A stretch of 64,000 nt of DNA from Lachnospiraceae bacterium (GTDB lineage: Bacteria > Bacillota > Clostridia > Lachnospirales > Lachnospiraceae), in assembly GCA_017500935.1 (NCBI GenBank), contig JAFVXW010000046.1, forward strand, positions 62,001-126,000. The letters run 5' to 3'. A program made the translations under genes and the position numbers. The notes under the pieces were generated by a model. The model searched no databases. It was not told the DNA's origin and saw only the letters and a list, made by a program, of their open reading frames with translations. How positions within the stretch are numbered: position 1 is the stretch's first letter; each line of letters begins with the position of its first letter. Shown one piece after another: positions 53,434 to 63,109 of the stretch.

Positions 53434-55368
53434 TTATTTCGCCAAAAGCATCATAATCTCATTGGAGCGTGCAACAAACTTCATCATTGCTTCCGCAGAA
53501 AGAGGGGTATTCTGAATCTTAGCCAGATCATAGAGCTGTTCGCAGATCATCGCGGTATTTTCGCCGTCCTGATTTTCTGTGATATAGGAAACCAGAGGAT
53601 GATTTGCGTTGAGCACCAGAGTTTCGCCTTCGCCGCCAAACATTCCCATATCCATGCCGCTTACCGCATACATCTTCATCATATCCTGCATACGTCTGCT
53701 TTCTTCGGATACAGTAAGGACAGAGGAAACTTTCTTGTTTTTGAGTTTTTCGATCTTGACTTTGATCTTGTCGTTTTTCAGTGCTTTTCGTACAAGAGCT
53801 TCGATTTTTTCGCTCTGTGCTGCCATTTCTTCCTGCGCCTTTTTACTGGTCTTCGCCTTGAAAACATCGGTCAGATCCGCATCGATGCGCGCAAAGTGAA
53901 TACCTTCGTTCTTTGCTTCCAGCTGGGAGATAAAGGGCTGATCGATACGCTCAGGCAGGATCACCGCATCCAGCTTGGCAGCCTTGAACATGCTGATATA
54001 CTGGCTCTGCTGCTGTTCATCTGTTACATAGTAGATGGTCTTTTCCTTCTTTTCATCAGCACCATCCTGTGCATCATCCACAACTTCTGCTTCCACTGCT
54101 TCACCGTTTTCATCCACCGCAGCCGCCTCGTCAGGATCGATCTTATTGACTTCCAGACATTCAGGCAAAGTCATATATTTGCCGTCCAGGTTCTTAAAAA
54201 GGATATAGTCTGTCATCTTCTGGCAGAACTTTTCATCCTTTAAGCAGCCGAATTTGATAAAGGGAGCAATGTCATCCCAGTATTTTTCGTATTCATCCTT
54301 CTGGGTCTTGCACAGGCCTGCCAGCTTATCTGCAACCTTCTTAGTGATATAGTCGGAAATTTTCTTCACGAAACCGTCATTCTGCAGCGCACTTCTGGAT
54401 ACGTTCAGCGGCAGATCAGGACAGTCGATCACGCCCTTTAACAGCAGTAAAAATTCCGGGATAACTTCCTTGATATTGTCTGCGATAAACACCTGATTGT
54501 TGTAAAGCTTGATCACACCTTCAATGGATTCATATTCCATGTTGATCTTGGGGAAGTACAGGATACCCTTTAAATTGAAAGGATAATCCATGTTCAGATG
54601 AATCCAGAAGAGAGGCTCCTTGTAATCCATAAATACCTTGCGGTAAAAGTCCACATACTCTTCCTTTGTGCATTCGCTGGGATTTTTTGTCCAAAGAGGT
54701 TTTGTATCATTGATCAGGGAAGGCGCTTCTTCTGTGTTGGCTCTGGACAGGTAAATCTCATAAGGCATAAATCCGCAGTATTTGCCCAGAACTTCCTTCG
54801 CTTTGTATTCATTGCAGAACTGCAGACAGTCTTCATTTAAAAACAGGGTGATCTTAGTTCCGACCTGATCCCAGTCACCTTCATCCATATCGTACTCAGT
54901 ACCGCCGTCACATTCCCAGTGTACCGGCTTTGCACCTTCCTGCCAGGAAAGGGTATCAATATGCACTTCATCCGCAACCATGAATGCAGAGTAAAAACCA
55001 AGGCCAAAATGTCCGATGATCTGATCATCATTGGTCTTATCTTTGTATTTCGCGATAAAATCGGTTGCGCCGGAAAATGCGATCTGGGTGATATATTCTT
55101 CCACTTCGGAAGCAGTCATACCGATACCGTTATCAATAAAGGTAAGGGTCTTATTGTCGGGATCCGCGATCACCTGAATGCAGGGCTTATAATCATCGGG
55201 AAGGGTATATTCTCCCATCATATCCAGCTTTTTTAATTTGGTGACAGCGTCACAGCCATTGCTTACCAGTTCTCTGTAAAAAATATCGTGATCGGAATAC
55301 AACCACTTTTTGATAATAGGAAAAATGTTGTCGCTGTTGATTGACAGGTTACCATGTTTTGCAGCCAT
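53434..55368 (-). CDS. htpG: Molecular chaperone HtpG (Hsp90)
   Basis: 644 aa from ATG at 55368 (AAAGGAT SD). GHKL ATP-binding domain at the N-terminus with RELVSNGCDA, FIDNGIGMT and GHFGLGFYSAFMV; the middle domain contains LPLNVSRSALQND, and the C-terminal dimerisation domain ends the protein. An acidic linker lies near residues 430-455 (EVVDDAQDGADEKKEK). It carries a perfect CIRCE and a strong promoter upstream, so it belongs to the HrcA regulon here, unlike in B. subtilis where htpG lacks CIRCE. Confidence 0.97.
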   Translation of the reverse strand: MAAKHGNLSINSDNIFPIIKKWLYSDHDIFYRELVSNGCDAVTKLKKLDMMGEYTLPDDYKPCIQVIADPDNKTLTFIDNGIGMTASEVEEYITQIAFSGATDFIAKYKDKTNDDQIIGHFGLGFYSAFMVADEVHIDTLSWQEGAKPVHWECDGGTEYDMDEGDWDQVGTKITLFLNEDCLQFCNEYKAKEVLGKYCGFMPYEIYLSRANTEEAPSLINDTKPLWTKNPSECTKEEYVDFYRKVFMDYKEPLFWIHLNMDYPFNLKGILYFPKINMEYESIEGVIKLYNNQVFIADNIKEVIPEFLLLLKGVIDCPDLPLNVSRSALQNDGFVKKISDYITKKVADKLAGLCKTQKDEYEKYWDDIAPFIKFGCLKDEKFCQKMTDYILFKNLDGKYMTLPECLEVNKIDPDEAAAVDENGEAVEAEVVDDAQDGADEKKEKTIYYVTDEQQQSQYISMFKAAKLDAVILPERIDQPFISQLEAKNEGIHFARIDADLTDVFKAKTSKKAQEEMAAQSEKIEALVRKALKNDKIKVKIEKLKNKKVSSVLTVSEESRRMQDMMKMYAVSGMDMGMFGGEGETLVLNANHPLVSYITENQDGENTAMICEQLYDLAKIQNTPLSAEAMMKFVARSNEIMMLLAK

Positions 55369-55394
55369 AAAAATCACAATCCTTTCTTATTTTA

Positions 55395-55411
55395 TGCCTG
55401 CTATCGGCAGG
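55395..55411. other. Small hairpin in the htpG leader
   Basis: GCCTGC (55395-55400) / GCAGGC (55406-55411) with a 5 nt loop, in the 5' untranslated region of htpG. A T run follows it only on the plus strand, where no gene reads in. Confidence 0.4.
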
Positions 55412-55429
55412 CTTTTTTCTCTATGACAA

Positions 55430-55458
55430 AGTTTAGTCCTGCTCTTTCAAAAAGTCAA
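55430..55458 (-). promoter_or_regulatory. Predicted htpG promoter
   Basis: Minus-strand -35 TTGACT (55453-55458), 17 bp spacer, -10 TAAACT (55430-55435), a good vegetative sigma match. The CIRCE lies 8 bp upstream of the -35 rather than across the start site. Confidence 0.75.
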
Positions 55459-55466
55459 CAACAAAA

Positions 55467-55493
55467 TTAGCACTCATTTATCACGAGTGCTAA
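55467..55493. promoter_or_regulatory. CIRCE element (HrcA operator) of htpG
   Basis: TTAGCACTC (55467-55475), 9 bp spacer, GAGTGCTAA (55485-55493): an exact match to the CIRCE consensus, which HrcA binds to repress class I heat-shock genes. No hrcA, groE or dnaK gene is in the window. Confidence 0.97.
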
Positions 55494-55598
55494 TAATCTT
55501 TGAAAATCCCTTATTTTATGCGGTTTTCCCAATTTCTGAATTTTTTGTAAACTCTCATGCTGCCTGACAGCAGCGCCTCTGCTGCGGAAAGCTGATCC

Positions 55599-56597
55599 TT
55601 ATTCCACTGTAAAAAAGCGGTCATAAACAGCAAAAAAAGTGCTGGTGGTCACTGCTTCATCCTGAATCATCACAACCTGATTCCAGACTTCCTCATTCAG
55701 CTGTCTGGGAAGAGTATCCACGAAAGCAGTATACTCACTTGCAAATGCCTCGCTCTTTAATTCCTGCAGGATTCTCTCTTTATTGGCCTTTGTCTGCGCT
55801 TCGTCAAAGGTGTTGATGCATTTTAAAATATAAAAGCCATCCTCAGCCCTGATGATGCCGCTCACTTCTTCTTTTCCCAGCTCAAAAGCTGCCTTTTCCA
55901 CCGCGGCATCCCTTTCTCCTTTTCCAAAAGAAAACGTCACCTCGGTATCTTCACTTACCCGCTCTGCGATCGCCATAAAGTCAGCGCCTTCCTGCTGTAT
56001 TTCCTCCATGGCTGTCCGTGCCTCGTCCTGCGTTTTAAGTCTCATCGCCAGCACCGTGATGGTACGCGCTTCGTCATCGCTGATCTCCGGATTGACACTG
56101 CCGATGATCTGTGCATATACCTTCTGCGCCAGCGCATACTCCCTGTACATACTTTCAAGCAGCTGCTTATCTGCACCCAAAACAGAAATTTCCGTTTCTG
56201 TCAGGGAATCATAATATTCCCGGGCAGCAGCTGTCACCCTGTCTTCTTCCATTTCTGTCAAAACGATTCCCTTGCTTTCTGCCAGAAGAACCATCGCCTT
56301 GATCTGTGCCAGCTCCGCCAGCACCTGCTCTTTTGCCTGTTCTTCCATAGAACTTCCACTCTTTGCGGTTTCCCAGATTTCTTCTCCGTAAATGGACTCA
56401 TACTGATTCTGCATATTGGTCAGATAAACCATTACTTCAGGCATAAGACAGTTTTTGGTATCGATCCGGAATACTTCATTTTTCTTAAATCCGGTTGTCA
56501 GTATAATCTGTTTCTTTTCCCGGCATCCGGAAAAAAGAAACAGCACTGACAGCAGCAGAACTGCTGTCAGCGCACATTTCATTATTTTTCTTATCAT
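55599..56597 (-). CDS. PrsA/SurA-like peptidyl-prolyl isomerase lipoprotein
   Basis: 332 aa from ATG at 56597 (AAAGGAAAT). Lipoprotein signal peptide with lipobox LFSGC (Cys near residue 24) after a hydrophobic stretch. A SurA_N-like helical region (LAQIKAMVLLAESKGI and following) precedes a parvulin rotamase domain around 180-260 (DEARTAMEEIQQEGADFMAIA, SFGKGERDAAVEKAAFELGKEEVSG, DGFYILKC). Such proteins assist folding of exported proteins at the membrane surface. It is the last gene after GH38 and the URO-D-like gene; only a weak hairpin without a T run follows (55563-55590). Confidence 0.9.
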   Translation of the reverse strand: MIRKIMKCALTAVLLLSVLFLFSGCREKKQIILTTGFKKNEVFRIDTKNCLMPEVMVYLTNMQNQYESIYGEEIWETAKSGSSMEEQAKEQVLAELAQIKAMVLLAESKGIVLTEMEEDRVTAAAREYYDSLTETEISVLGADKQLLESMYREYALAQKVYAQIIGSVNPEISDDEARTITVLAMRLKTQDEARTAMEEIQQEGADFMAIAERVSEDTEVTFSFGKGERDAAVEKAAFELGKEEVSGIIRAEDGFYILKCINTFDEAQTKANKERILQELKSEAFASEYTAFVDTLPRQLNEEVWNQVVMIQDEAVTTSTFFAVYDRFFTVE

Positions 56598-56605
56598 ATT
56601 TCCTT

Positions 56606-57625
56606 TTATTTTCTTAACTGCATCCATTTTTCATAGACACGGTATACATTGTCCGGATTGCCGCCGGGACCAAATTCGCACTGTGCGATGCAGCCGCCGT
56701 CTCTCCAGAGTGTACGGTAAACCTTTTCAACCGCTTCATCCACCTGCGCAAGTGTTGTATCAGAGCTAAGCAGATGCTGTCTGTCAATCTCACCCCAGAA
56801 GGTGATCTTTCCGGCAAACTGCTCCAGATTTTCAACACCCATGCAAAAGATCTGGCTGTTTAACGCATCCAGTCCCATGTCGATCAGCTTGGGGATAATA
56901 CGGATGATATGGCCGTCGGAATGCATAAACATTTTCTTGCCGTGGGAATGTGCGATCTGGATATAGTCATTGTACATGGGCTTGAAATATTCATCCCACA
57001 GGTCAGGATGGATCAGCAGGTCATTCTGGGACCCCCAGTCATCCATCATCATCATGGCATCCACATCTGTTTTTGCCCATTTTTCCATCAGACGGCAGTA
57101 AAAATCATGCATACGCTTCATAAACTCGATCATGCCTTCGGAAGGGTCCATCAGGTCCATGTAAAGATTTACAGTGCCGCGGATAAACTGCATCTGTTCA
57201 AAAGGTCTGGGACAGCAGCCGGCTTTTAAGAACTTATCCTGATTCCTGTCACAAAAATCATTGACCTGTGCAATATCAAAGGAAAGCCATTCTTCCGGGA
57301 AATGCACTCTGGAAACATCCTCCCAGTCCTCGTCTTCCACCAGCGGATGCTTTACCTCGCCGATAACGCCCTTATGGATATTGGTAAACACACAGCCCCA
57401 GTCATCCACATACTCGCCAACTTCATAAGCATCGCCTTTGGAGATGGTGGGAGTCTTTAATACTGCGGGAACATCCATCAGGTCCCATGTAAAATCATTT
57501 TTAAGTTTGCTCATCATCTGGGGGAAATGATCATCAGCCCAGGGAAGTGTCCAGAGATCTCTGGGAACTCTCTGATCCTTATTGCGAAACTCAAGTGTCT
57601 GTAACATAAGCTCCTTTGAAGTCAT
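56606..57625 (-). CDS. Uroporphyrinogen decarboxylase-like (URO-D superfamily) protein, copy 2
   Basis: 339 aa paralogue of the protein at 4693-5712, colinear end to end and about four residues in five identical by eye, with all the same blocks (RVPRDLW, CPRPFEQMQFIRGT, HSDGHI, GPGGNPDNVYRVYEKW). It sits 24 bp after the GH38 alpha-mannosidase and 8 bp before the PrsA-like gene, so it is in a glycan-degradation operon. That makes a haem role unlikely and suggests processing or demethylation of a compound released from glycans, but the reaction is unknown. ATG at 57625 after CAGGAGGAATCAC. Confidence 0.85.
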   Translation of the reverse strand: MTSKELMLQTLEFRNKDQRVPRDLWTLPWADDHFPQMMSKLKNDFTWDLMDVPAVLKTPTISKGDAYEVGEYVDDWGCVFTNIHKGVIGEVKHPLVEDEDWEDVSRVHFPEEWLSFDIAQVNDFCDRNQDKFLKAGCCPRPFEQMQFIRGTVNLYMDLMDPSEGMIEFMKRMHDFYCRLMEKWAKTDVDAMMMMDDWGSQNDLLIHPDLWDEYFKPMYNDYIQIAHSHGKKMFMHSDGHIIRIIPKLIDMGLDALNSQIFCMGVENLEQFAGKITFWGEIDRQHLLSSDTTLAQVDEAVEKVYRTLWRDGGCIAQCEFGPGGNPDNVYRVYEKWMQLRK

Positions 57626-57649
57626 AGTGATTCCTCCTGTATATGTGTA

Positions 57650-60367
57650 TTATCGGCGTAAACCAATTGTTACGATCTCATAGGCTTTGACAGGGATCTC
57701 ATAACCATTTTCTCCCGGTGTCAGCACGCACACTTCCTCTTCCAGTACATTGGAAACATATAAAGTTTCAAAATCAGGACGTTTCGGAATGCAAAGCACA
57801 GACTCTTGGCCGCTGCAGTTATAGAAGCGTGCCATGATATCCGTACCGTTATCCTTGCATTTGATGCCGGAGAACGCGATCCTGTCGCCCTTCCATTCCA
57901 TAAACTGACCGCAGGCAGGCAGTTTTGCCTTATGAATTCCGGTCTGTACAACAGTTACGGGTATCTGGAACTGATGAGCATCGCGGTAGCCTTCTGCCTC
58001 GATCAAGTCTCCAGCAAAGAAAGTCAGCTGATATTCTGTCTCCAGAACACGAAGCTGCTGGGAAAGCTCTGTTTTGAACACACCCCAGTCACCCAGTTCG
58101 CCAACCGCGCGAACCAAAGTCAGCGCAATGGCATTCTTTTCTTCGGGCAGGATTTCATATTCGTACAGACCGATATTGGCTGCAAGCATACCGCCCTTTT
58201 CATCATTCATGCCGGCAAAGCTCTGCTGATGCTCACATTTGCAGGGATTTTCCCAGCATGCATTGTGGGCATTGGGACGTTTTACCGCTTCAAACACGGA
58301 TTCTGCATAATGCTGTGTGCAGCTGAGGCCGGTGGGCATGATCACACGGATTCTGTGATCTTTGGCTGTATTTTCAAATACTGTCCGGCAGGCAATGCTG
58401 TTGGAATCCTTTTCCAGGGTCACAAAGGTATGCAGCACAATCTCTGCAGTCTCTTTGCTTCTGCCGCAGGTGCGCTGATAGAAACTCACCATGCTCTCCT
58501 GCTCATAGGCAAGGGTTTCATCGGCGGATACAGGAACCGTCATGGTATTGACGATCTCATATACTGCCCTGTAAGGCATATCTTCGATCAGGTGTACGTC
58601 AGCTTTTTTGCCTTTTGTAAGGATGGGCGCATTCTGGGGCGGGCAGAAATAGATATATTCATTGCCGGCATCCAGGGTATCTTCAAAATAGCACAGTCCC
58701 TCATAGAGTCTGTCCAGCTTTTTGTCAAATACATTCAAAGTACCGTCTTCATTGATACTTACCTTCAGTCTGGCATTCTCCATCATATTTTCGCCGCATA
58801 CAAGGCTTTCTTTGCCGTCTGCACCCGGTGTGCCTTCTGCCAGCGCATAGGTTTTGTATCCGCAGGCAGGCAGATTTTCTGCCAAAAAGCTCACTTCCAC
58901 CTGTCTTGCCATGTAGGGCTGACGGAACTTGTCATCGGGCAGATCATAGCCAAACTGTACGCCCATGTCTTTGATCTGTGCAGGGATTTCATTGCCCTGT
59001 TCATCGATCAGCTTATAAGACGGCAGCTCCCATGCCTTCATTGTTTCATAATTCTGGTGCAGTTTTCCGCCGTAGCAGCGTTTTGCATCCAGAAGCTTTT
59101 TCACGGATTTGTTCTGCTTCCATCCTGAAGTGTTAAACACCACAAAAGGAACTGTATTTTCACCGTATTTTTCAAAAATGGAAGTATCCACGGTATCTGC
59201 CAGATATACAGAGGCATCCTCGATCACAGTCTTTGCCACTTCTGTACTTCTGTCAAAACGGATCTCCATCTCCTTGTTGACCTGATCCACACTGCAGCCG
59301 CAGATGCTGTCGTGAGGATGATTCTGCATCAGGATCTTCCACGCATACTGCAGTCTTTCATGAGGATATGCCTTGCCTTCCATGGAAGCAAAGGCAGCCA
59401 GAGGCTCTGCCATTTTTTCCAGAGCCACTTCATTTTTACGGTTTAAGATCTTTAAGTAAACATGCGCAGAGCAGGTATTGACAAGGGTAAACCATCCATC
59501 GGTTTCCTGGCTGGTCAGTTCGCCTGTCACCGTAGAAAGCTGCTCTTCCACGGCACCTTTCACACTCTGAATATATTCCGCAAAGCTGGAATGCTTAAAC
59601 TCAATATCCGGATAGAGCTTTCTTGCAGTATCAAGCGCCTGGCTTAAATCCATCTGCACAGGCTGATGGTCACAGCCGTTCATCATCAGAAGTTCGCCTG
59701 TCGCAGCAAAACGGGATGCATCGGCAAGACAGTTATCCCAAAATACCTTTGCCTGTTCTTCGTCCACGGGAATCTCTGCTGCATTGTTGTACCAGTTTGC
59801 AAACAAAATACCCAGCAGTGAACTGTGATCAGGAGATTCCCAGATCATTTCGGAAAAAACGGACTCATAGGTTCCGCCGGTTACTTCATTGTCAAAACCG
59901 ATGGGCTTTACGCCGCGGCCAAACACAACCGCATCCATTCCCGCCTGGCTCATGATCTGCGGCATCTGACCGGCATTACCGAACGCATCGGGGAAATATG
60001 CCACATTCATCAGGCTGCCCCATGCCTTCGCATCCCTGACACCTGTCTGCAGATTGCGCACATTTGCTTCTGCGCTGGTCAGAAATTCATCCTGCAGAAT
60101 ATAAAAAGGTCCTACCGAAAATTTACCTTCCTGAATACACTGTTTTAACTGTCCTCTCTTTTCCGGACAGATTTCCAGATAATCGTCCAAAACGATGGTC
60201 TGGCCGTCCAGATGAAAACTTTTATACGCAGGATCTTTTTCAAAAAGCTCCATACAATTGTCAAACAGATCCACCAGTTTCATTTTATGCCGTTCCAGAG
60301 GCATATACCACTCTCTGTCCCAATGAGAATGAGAAATGACATGTACGGTTTTCTTCTGATTCGCCAT
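57650..60367 (-). CDS. Alpha-mannosidase, glycoside hydrolase family 38
   Basis: 905 aa retaining, zinc-dependent alpha-mannosidase. The N-terminal catalytic domain starts with HSHWDREWY (residues 13-21, zinc His and Asp). The probable nucleophile Asp is in AYFPDAFGNAGQMPQI (about residue 127), and a further zinc ligand is in QNHPHDSICGCSVDQV (around 345). The helical middle domain and long beta-sandwich C-terminal domain are complete. There is no signal peptide, so it acts on imported manno-oligosaccharides. First gene of the operon with copy 2 of the URO-D-like protein and the PrsA-like lipoprotein. No sugar transporter is adjacent. Confidence 0.95.
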   Translation of the reverse strand: MANQKKTVHVISHSHWDREWYMPLERHKMKLVDLFDNCMELFEKDPAYKSFHLDGQTIVLDDYLEICPEKRGQLKQCIQEGKFSVGPFYILQDEFLTSAEANVRNLQTGVRDAKAWGSLMNVAYFPDAFGNAGQMPQIMSQAGMDAVVFGRGVKPIGFDNEVTGGTYESVFSEMIWESPDHSSLLGILFANWYNNAAEIPVDEEQAKVFWDNCLADASRFAATGELLMMNGCDHQPVQMDLSQALDTARKLYPDIEFKHSSFAEYIQSVKGAVEEQLSTVTGELTSQETDGWFTLVNTCSAHVYLKILNRKNEVALEKMAEPLAAFASMEGKAYPHERLQYAWKILMQNHPHDSICGCSVDQVNKEMEIRFDRSTEVAKTVIEDASVYLADTVDTSIFEKYGENTVPFVVFNTSGWKQNKSVKKLLDAKRCYGGKLHQNYETMKAWELPSYKLIDEQGNEIPAQIKDMGVQFGYDLPDDKFRQPYMARQVEVSFLAENLPACGYKTYALAEGTPGADGKESLVCGENMMENARLKVSINEDGTLNVFDKKLDRLYEGLCYFEDTLDAGNEYIYFCPPQNAPILTKGKKADVHLIEDMPYRAVYEIVNTMTVPVSADETLAYEQESMVSFYQRTCGRSKETAEIVLHTFVTLEKDSNSIACRTVFENTAKDHRIRVIMPTGLSCTQHYAESVFEAVKRPNAHNACWENPCKCEHQQSFAGMNDEKGGMLAANIGLYEYEILPEEKNAIALTLVRAVGELGDWGVFKTELSQQLRVLETEYQLTFFAGDLIEAEGYRDAHQFQIPVTVVQTGIHKAKLPACGQFMEWKGDRIAFSGIKCKDNGTDIMARFYNCSGQESVLCIPKRPDFETLYVSNVLEEEVCVLTPGENGYEIPVKAYEIVTIGLRR

Positions 60368-60414
60368 AATAAACTCCTTTTACAAAAAAAGTGTCTGCTC
60401 ATTTCTGTACAAAT

Positions 60415-60442
60415 ATCATACCATTTCACGCCGGAAAGTCAA
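60415..60442 (-). promoter_or_regulatory. Predicted GH38 operon promoter
   Basis: Minus-strand -35 TTGACT (60437-60442), 16 bp spacer, -10 TATGAT (60415-60420), about 50 bp before the GH38 start and 13 bp past the sbcC stop. No terminator is seen between sbcC and this promoter. Confidence 0.6.
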
Positions 60443-60455
60443 CAACTCCTGCCGA

Positions 60456-63092
60456 TTATGACACCTCTGTCCGGATGCTGCTTCCGTCTGTCTCTTTTTT
60501 CACGATGATCTGTGCCGGAATCCGTTCCTTTAGTGCATCCACATGGGAAATGATACCGATCAGCCGTTTTTGTGAACAAAGCTGCATCAGGGCTGCGCAC
60601 GCCTGATCCAGAGACTGCGCATCCAGTGCGCCAAACCCTTCATCCACAAACAGCGTATCCACTTTGATGCCGCCGTTTGCCGCACATACCACATCGCTTA
60701 ACCCCAAAGCCAGCGCCAGAGATGCCTTAAAGGTTTCTCCGCCGGACAAAGTCTTTACACTGCGCCTTTTGCCGGTATAATAATCCATTACTTCCATATC
60801 CAGGCTGTCTTTTTTTCTGCCGTCTGCCACCTGCTGCGTGCGGAACAGCTCGTAACGTCCTGCACTCATGCTTTTGAGCCGCAGATTTGCAGCCTGTAAA
60901 ATTTCGTCAAAATATCCCGCCAGCACATATTGTTCAAATACAAGCCTGCGCGCATTGTTTCCGGCCGCAAGATTTTCCAGATCCTTGACAATGCCGTACA
61001 CCGCCAGCGCCTCTCCTGCCTTTTTTAAATTCTCAGTCAGGGAGTTTGCCGTGCGCTGTGCATTGTCAGCAAGCATGCGTGTCTTTGTAAGCTGCTCGGA
61101 AAGCTCCTTATCCTGTTCCTGCTTCTGTAAAAGAAGCTGCCGCATTTCGCTGGTATCTTCCCGCTGTCTGCCTTTTAGTTCTTCTTCCAGATGGCTGATG
61201 ATTTCGGTGCACAGACGTATTTCTTCCTGATACGCTTCCACTCTGCGCAGCGTATCTTCCACAGACAGCTCTTCTTTGAGCAGCGTCTGCCATTCTTCAT
61301 CTGATAAAAATCCCAGTTTTTCTCTGATCTGCTCCTTTTCCTGCATCTGCAGCCGGGCACGCTCTGTCAGTAATGTAAGCTGTTTTTGGGCTTGCTGACA
61401 GTTTTGGTGCATTTCCCGGATTGCCGCTTCGTTTTCATGAAACGCTCTGATCTTTCTGCGAAAACTTTCGACATCGGGACAGATTTCCAGATATCTGTCA
61501 ATTTCTCCCAAACCTTCTCTTAACAGAGCACAGCGTTTTGTTTCCTGCTGCCAGCAATTGTGTGTTTCTTCCCATTCCTGCTTCTGTTTTTCTGCCAGTT
61601 TATACGCCGCGCTGGCACTGCCATGACATTTCATCAGCTCTTTACGGGCTGCTTCTGTCAGCTTTTGGGCTGCTTTGATCCGTTTTTCCAGCTCCCCGCT
61701 TTGTTCTTTGTCTGCTGTATCATATCCGGCCGCCACATTTGGATGTTCTATGGAGCCGCAGACCGGACAGGGTTTTCCCTCCTCAACCAAAAGGGCCACC
61801 ATACCGATCATGGAATACTGCTGCCTTTGCACCAGTGTCTCATATTCTTTCTGTTCCTTAAGCATCTGTGCTTCGGCCTGCAGGAAGCGTTTCTGTTCTT
61901 CCTCCAGACTCTTTTGCGCCTGGGAAAGCGCCTGTTTTTTCTGCTTGCTTTGTTCAGACAGCTTTTGGGCCGCTTCCTGCGCCGCAAACCAGTTTTCCAG
62001 CTCCTGTTCCTTTTTGGCAGCTGCTTTCCATTCTTCCTGCTGACAGATAAGCTGCTCCATCCGGGCTGTCAGCTCCTGCAGATACTGTTTCTGCCGTACT
62101 GTATCCTGTCCGTTCTGCAGATACTTCTGATAAGCCTCTTCCACCTTCTGTGCCGCCTGCATACGAAGGCATCTGTTTTCCAGCTCCTTCATCTTTTCTT
62201 TCTGTTCCAGAAGAACTCTGTAATGTTCCTTTTTATCCGAAAGCACCTGCAGCCGTTCATTGATCTGCTCTGCCAGTGCTGTTTTGGCCGTTTCCTGCTG
62301 AATCTGTTTCTCCAGAAGTTCTTTTTGTTCCTTAAGCTGCTCTGCTTTTTCAAAAGCCTCCTGCTTAAGCTCTTGCATAAGCCCTGCAATCTCCCTGAAA
62401 GGATATGGCTGAGTTTTAGTCAGTTCCACAAAACGTGTATCCTCCGAAACAAACTGACGGACATTTTCTTCCATGCGCTGCTGATAGCCTGCAGCTGTCT
62501 TTTCCTGCTGTGAAGCTCTCTCTTTTAATTTTTTCAAAAAAAGATCATAGACCGACGTACCGAATATTTCCCTGAAAATCCGGATTTTTTCTTCGCTGCC
62601 CGCATGAAGAAGCTGGGCAAATTCACCCTGGGCGATCATGGAAATCTGCTTAAACTGGCGCAGATCCAGCTTAAGAATCTCCCTGATCTTTTCGTTGACT
62701 TCCCGGTTTCCCTCCAGGATCCAGCCATCTTCTGCAGAAAGGACCGCATTTTCTTTTTCTGTCACCAGTTTTGCGCCTTTTCTTCTTCCCGGTCTCTGAT
62801 ATTCCGGATTTCTCCTGATTCTGTAGACTTTGCCGTCATGCTCCATTTCCAGTTCCACATAGGTAGGCGTGGAAACAGACGCAAAATCACTCCGCACCGA
62901 GTTTTTCTGCCGCATATGTCCGCTCAGATCTCCATACAGGGCATATGTGACGGCATCAAAAATCGTGGTCTTTCCGGCTCCGGTCTGACCGGTGATCAGA
63001 AAAATCCCTCTTTTGGAAAGCTGTGCAAAATCAATTTCTTCTCTGTCCCGATACGGCCCCCAGCCGCTGATAGTCAGTTTGATCGGTCGCAT
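60456..63092 (-). CDS. sbcC: Exonuclease subunit SbcC (Rad50-like ATPase)
   Basis: 878 aa SMC-like partner of the SbcD nuclease, which opens hairpins and processes DNA ends. Walker A TGQTGAGKTTIFDAVTYALYG-type motif near the N-terminus; long coiled-coil arms on both sides of the zinc hook CPVCG (about residue 445); and at the C-terminus the ABC signature TLSGGETFKASLALALGLS and Walker B DTLFVDEGFGALD. It is shorter than the E. coli protein (1048 aa), the difference being in the arms. It starts 17 bp after sbcD with AGGAGG. Confidence 0.95.
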   Translation of the reverse strand: MRPIKLTISGWGPYRDREEIDFAQLSKRGIFLITGQTGAGKTTIFDAVTYALYGDLSGHMRQKNSVRSDFASVSTPTYVELEMEHDGKVYRIRRNPEYQRPGRRKGAKLVTEKENAVLSAEDGWILEGNREVNEKIREILKLDLRQFKQISMIAQGEFAQLLHAGSEEKIRIFREIFGTSVYDLFLKKLKERASQQEKTAAGYQQRMEENVRQFVSEDTRFVELTKTQPYPFREIAGLMQELKQEAFEKAEQLKEQKELLEKQIQQETAKTALAEQINERLQVLSDKKEHYRVLLEQKEKMKELENRCLRMQAAQKVEEAYQKYLQNGQDTVRQKQYLQELTARMEQLICQQEEWKAAAKKEQELENWFAAQEAAQKLSEQSKQKKQALSQAQKSLEEEQKRFLQAEAQMLKEQKEYETLVQRQQYSMIGMVALLVEEGKPCPVCGSIEHPNVAAGYDTADKEQSGELEKRIKAAQKLTEAARKELMKCHGSASAAYKLAEKQKQEWEETHNCWQQETKRCALLREGLGEIDRYLEICPDVESFRRKIRAFHENEAAIREMHQNCQQAQKQLTLLTERARLQMQEKEQIREKLGFLSDEEWQTLLKEELSVEDTLRRVEAYQEEIRLCTEIISHLEEELKGRQREDTSEMRQLLLQKQEQDKELSEQLTKTRMLADNAQRTANSLTENLKKAGEALAVYGIVKDLENLAAGNNARRLVFEQYVLAGYFDEILQAANLRLKSMSAGRYELFRTQQVADGRKKDSLDMEVMDYYTGKRRSVKTLSGGETFKASLALALGLSDVVCAANGGIKVDTLFVDEGFGALDAQSLDQACAALMQLCSQKRLIGIISHVDALKERIPAQIIVKKETDGSSIRTEVS

Positions 63093-63109
63093 CCTTTGGT
63101 TCCTCCTGC

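Noticed and set aside
4693-57625. Two URO-D-like copies as borders of a composite mobile element
   Set aside because: The copies are about 51 kb apart in direct orientation, with core genes between them and no transposase or integrase; simple duplication explains them.
57806-59128. 440-codon plus-strand open frame opposite the GH38 gene
   Set aside because: Antisense shadow of a gene with intact catalytic motifs; composition unlike real proteins of this genome.
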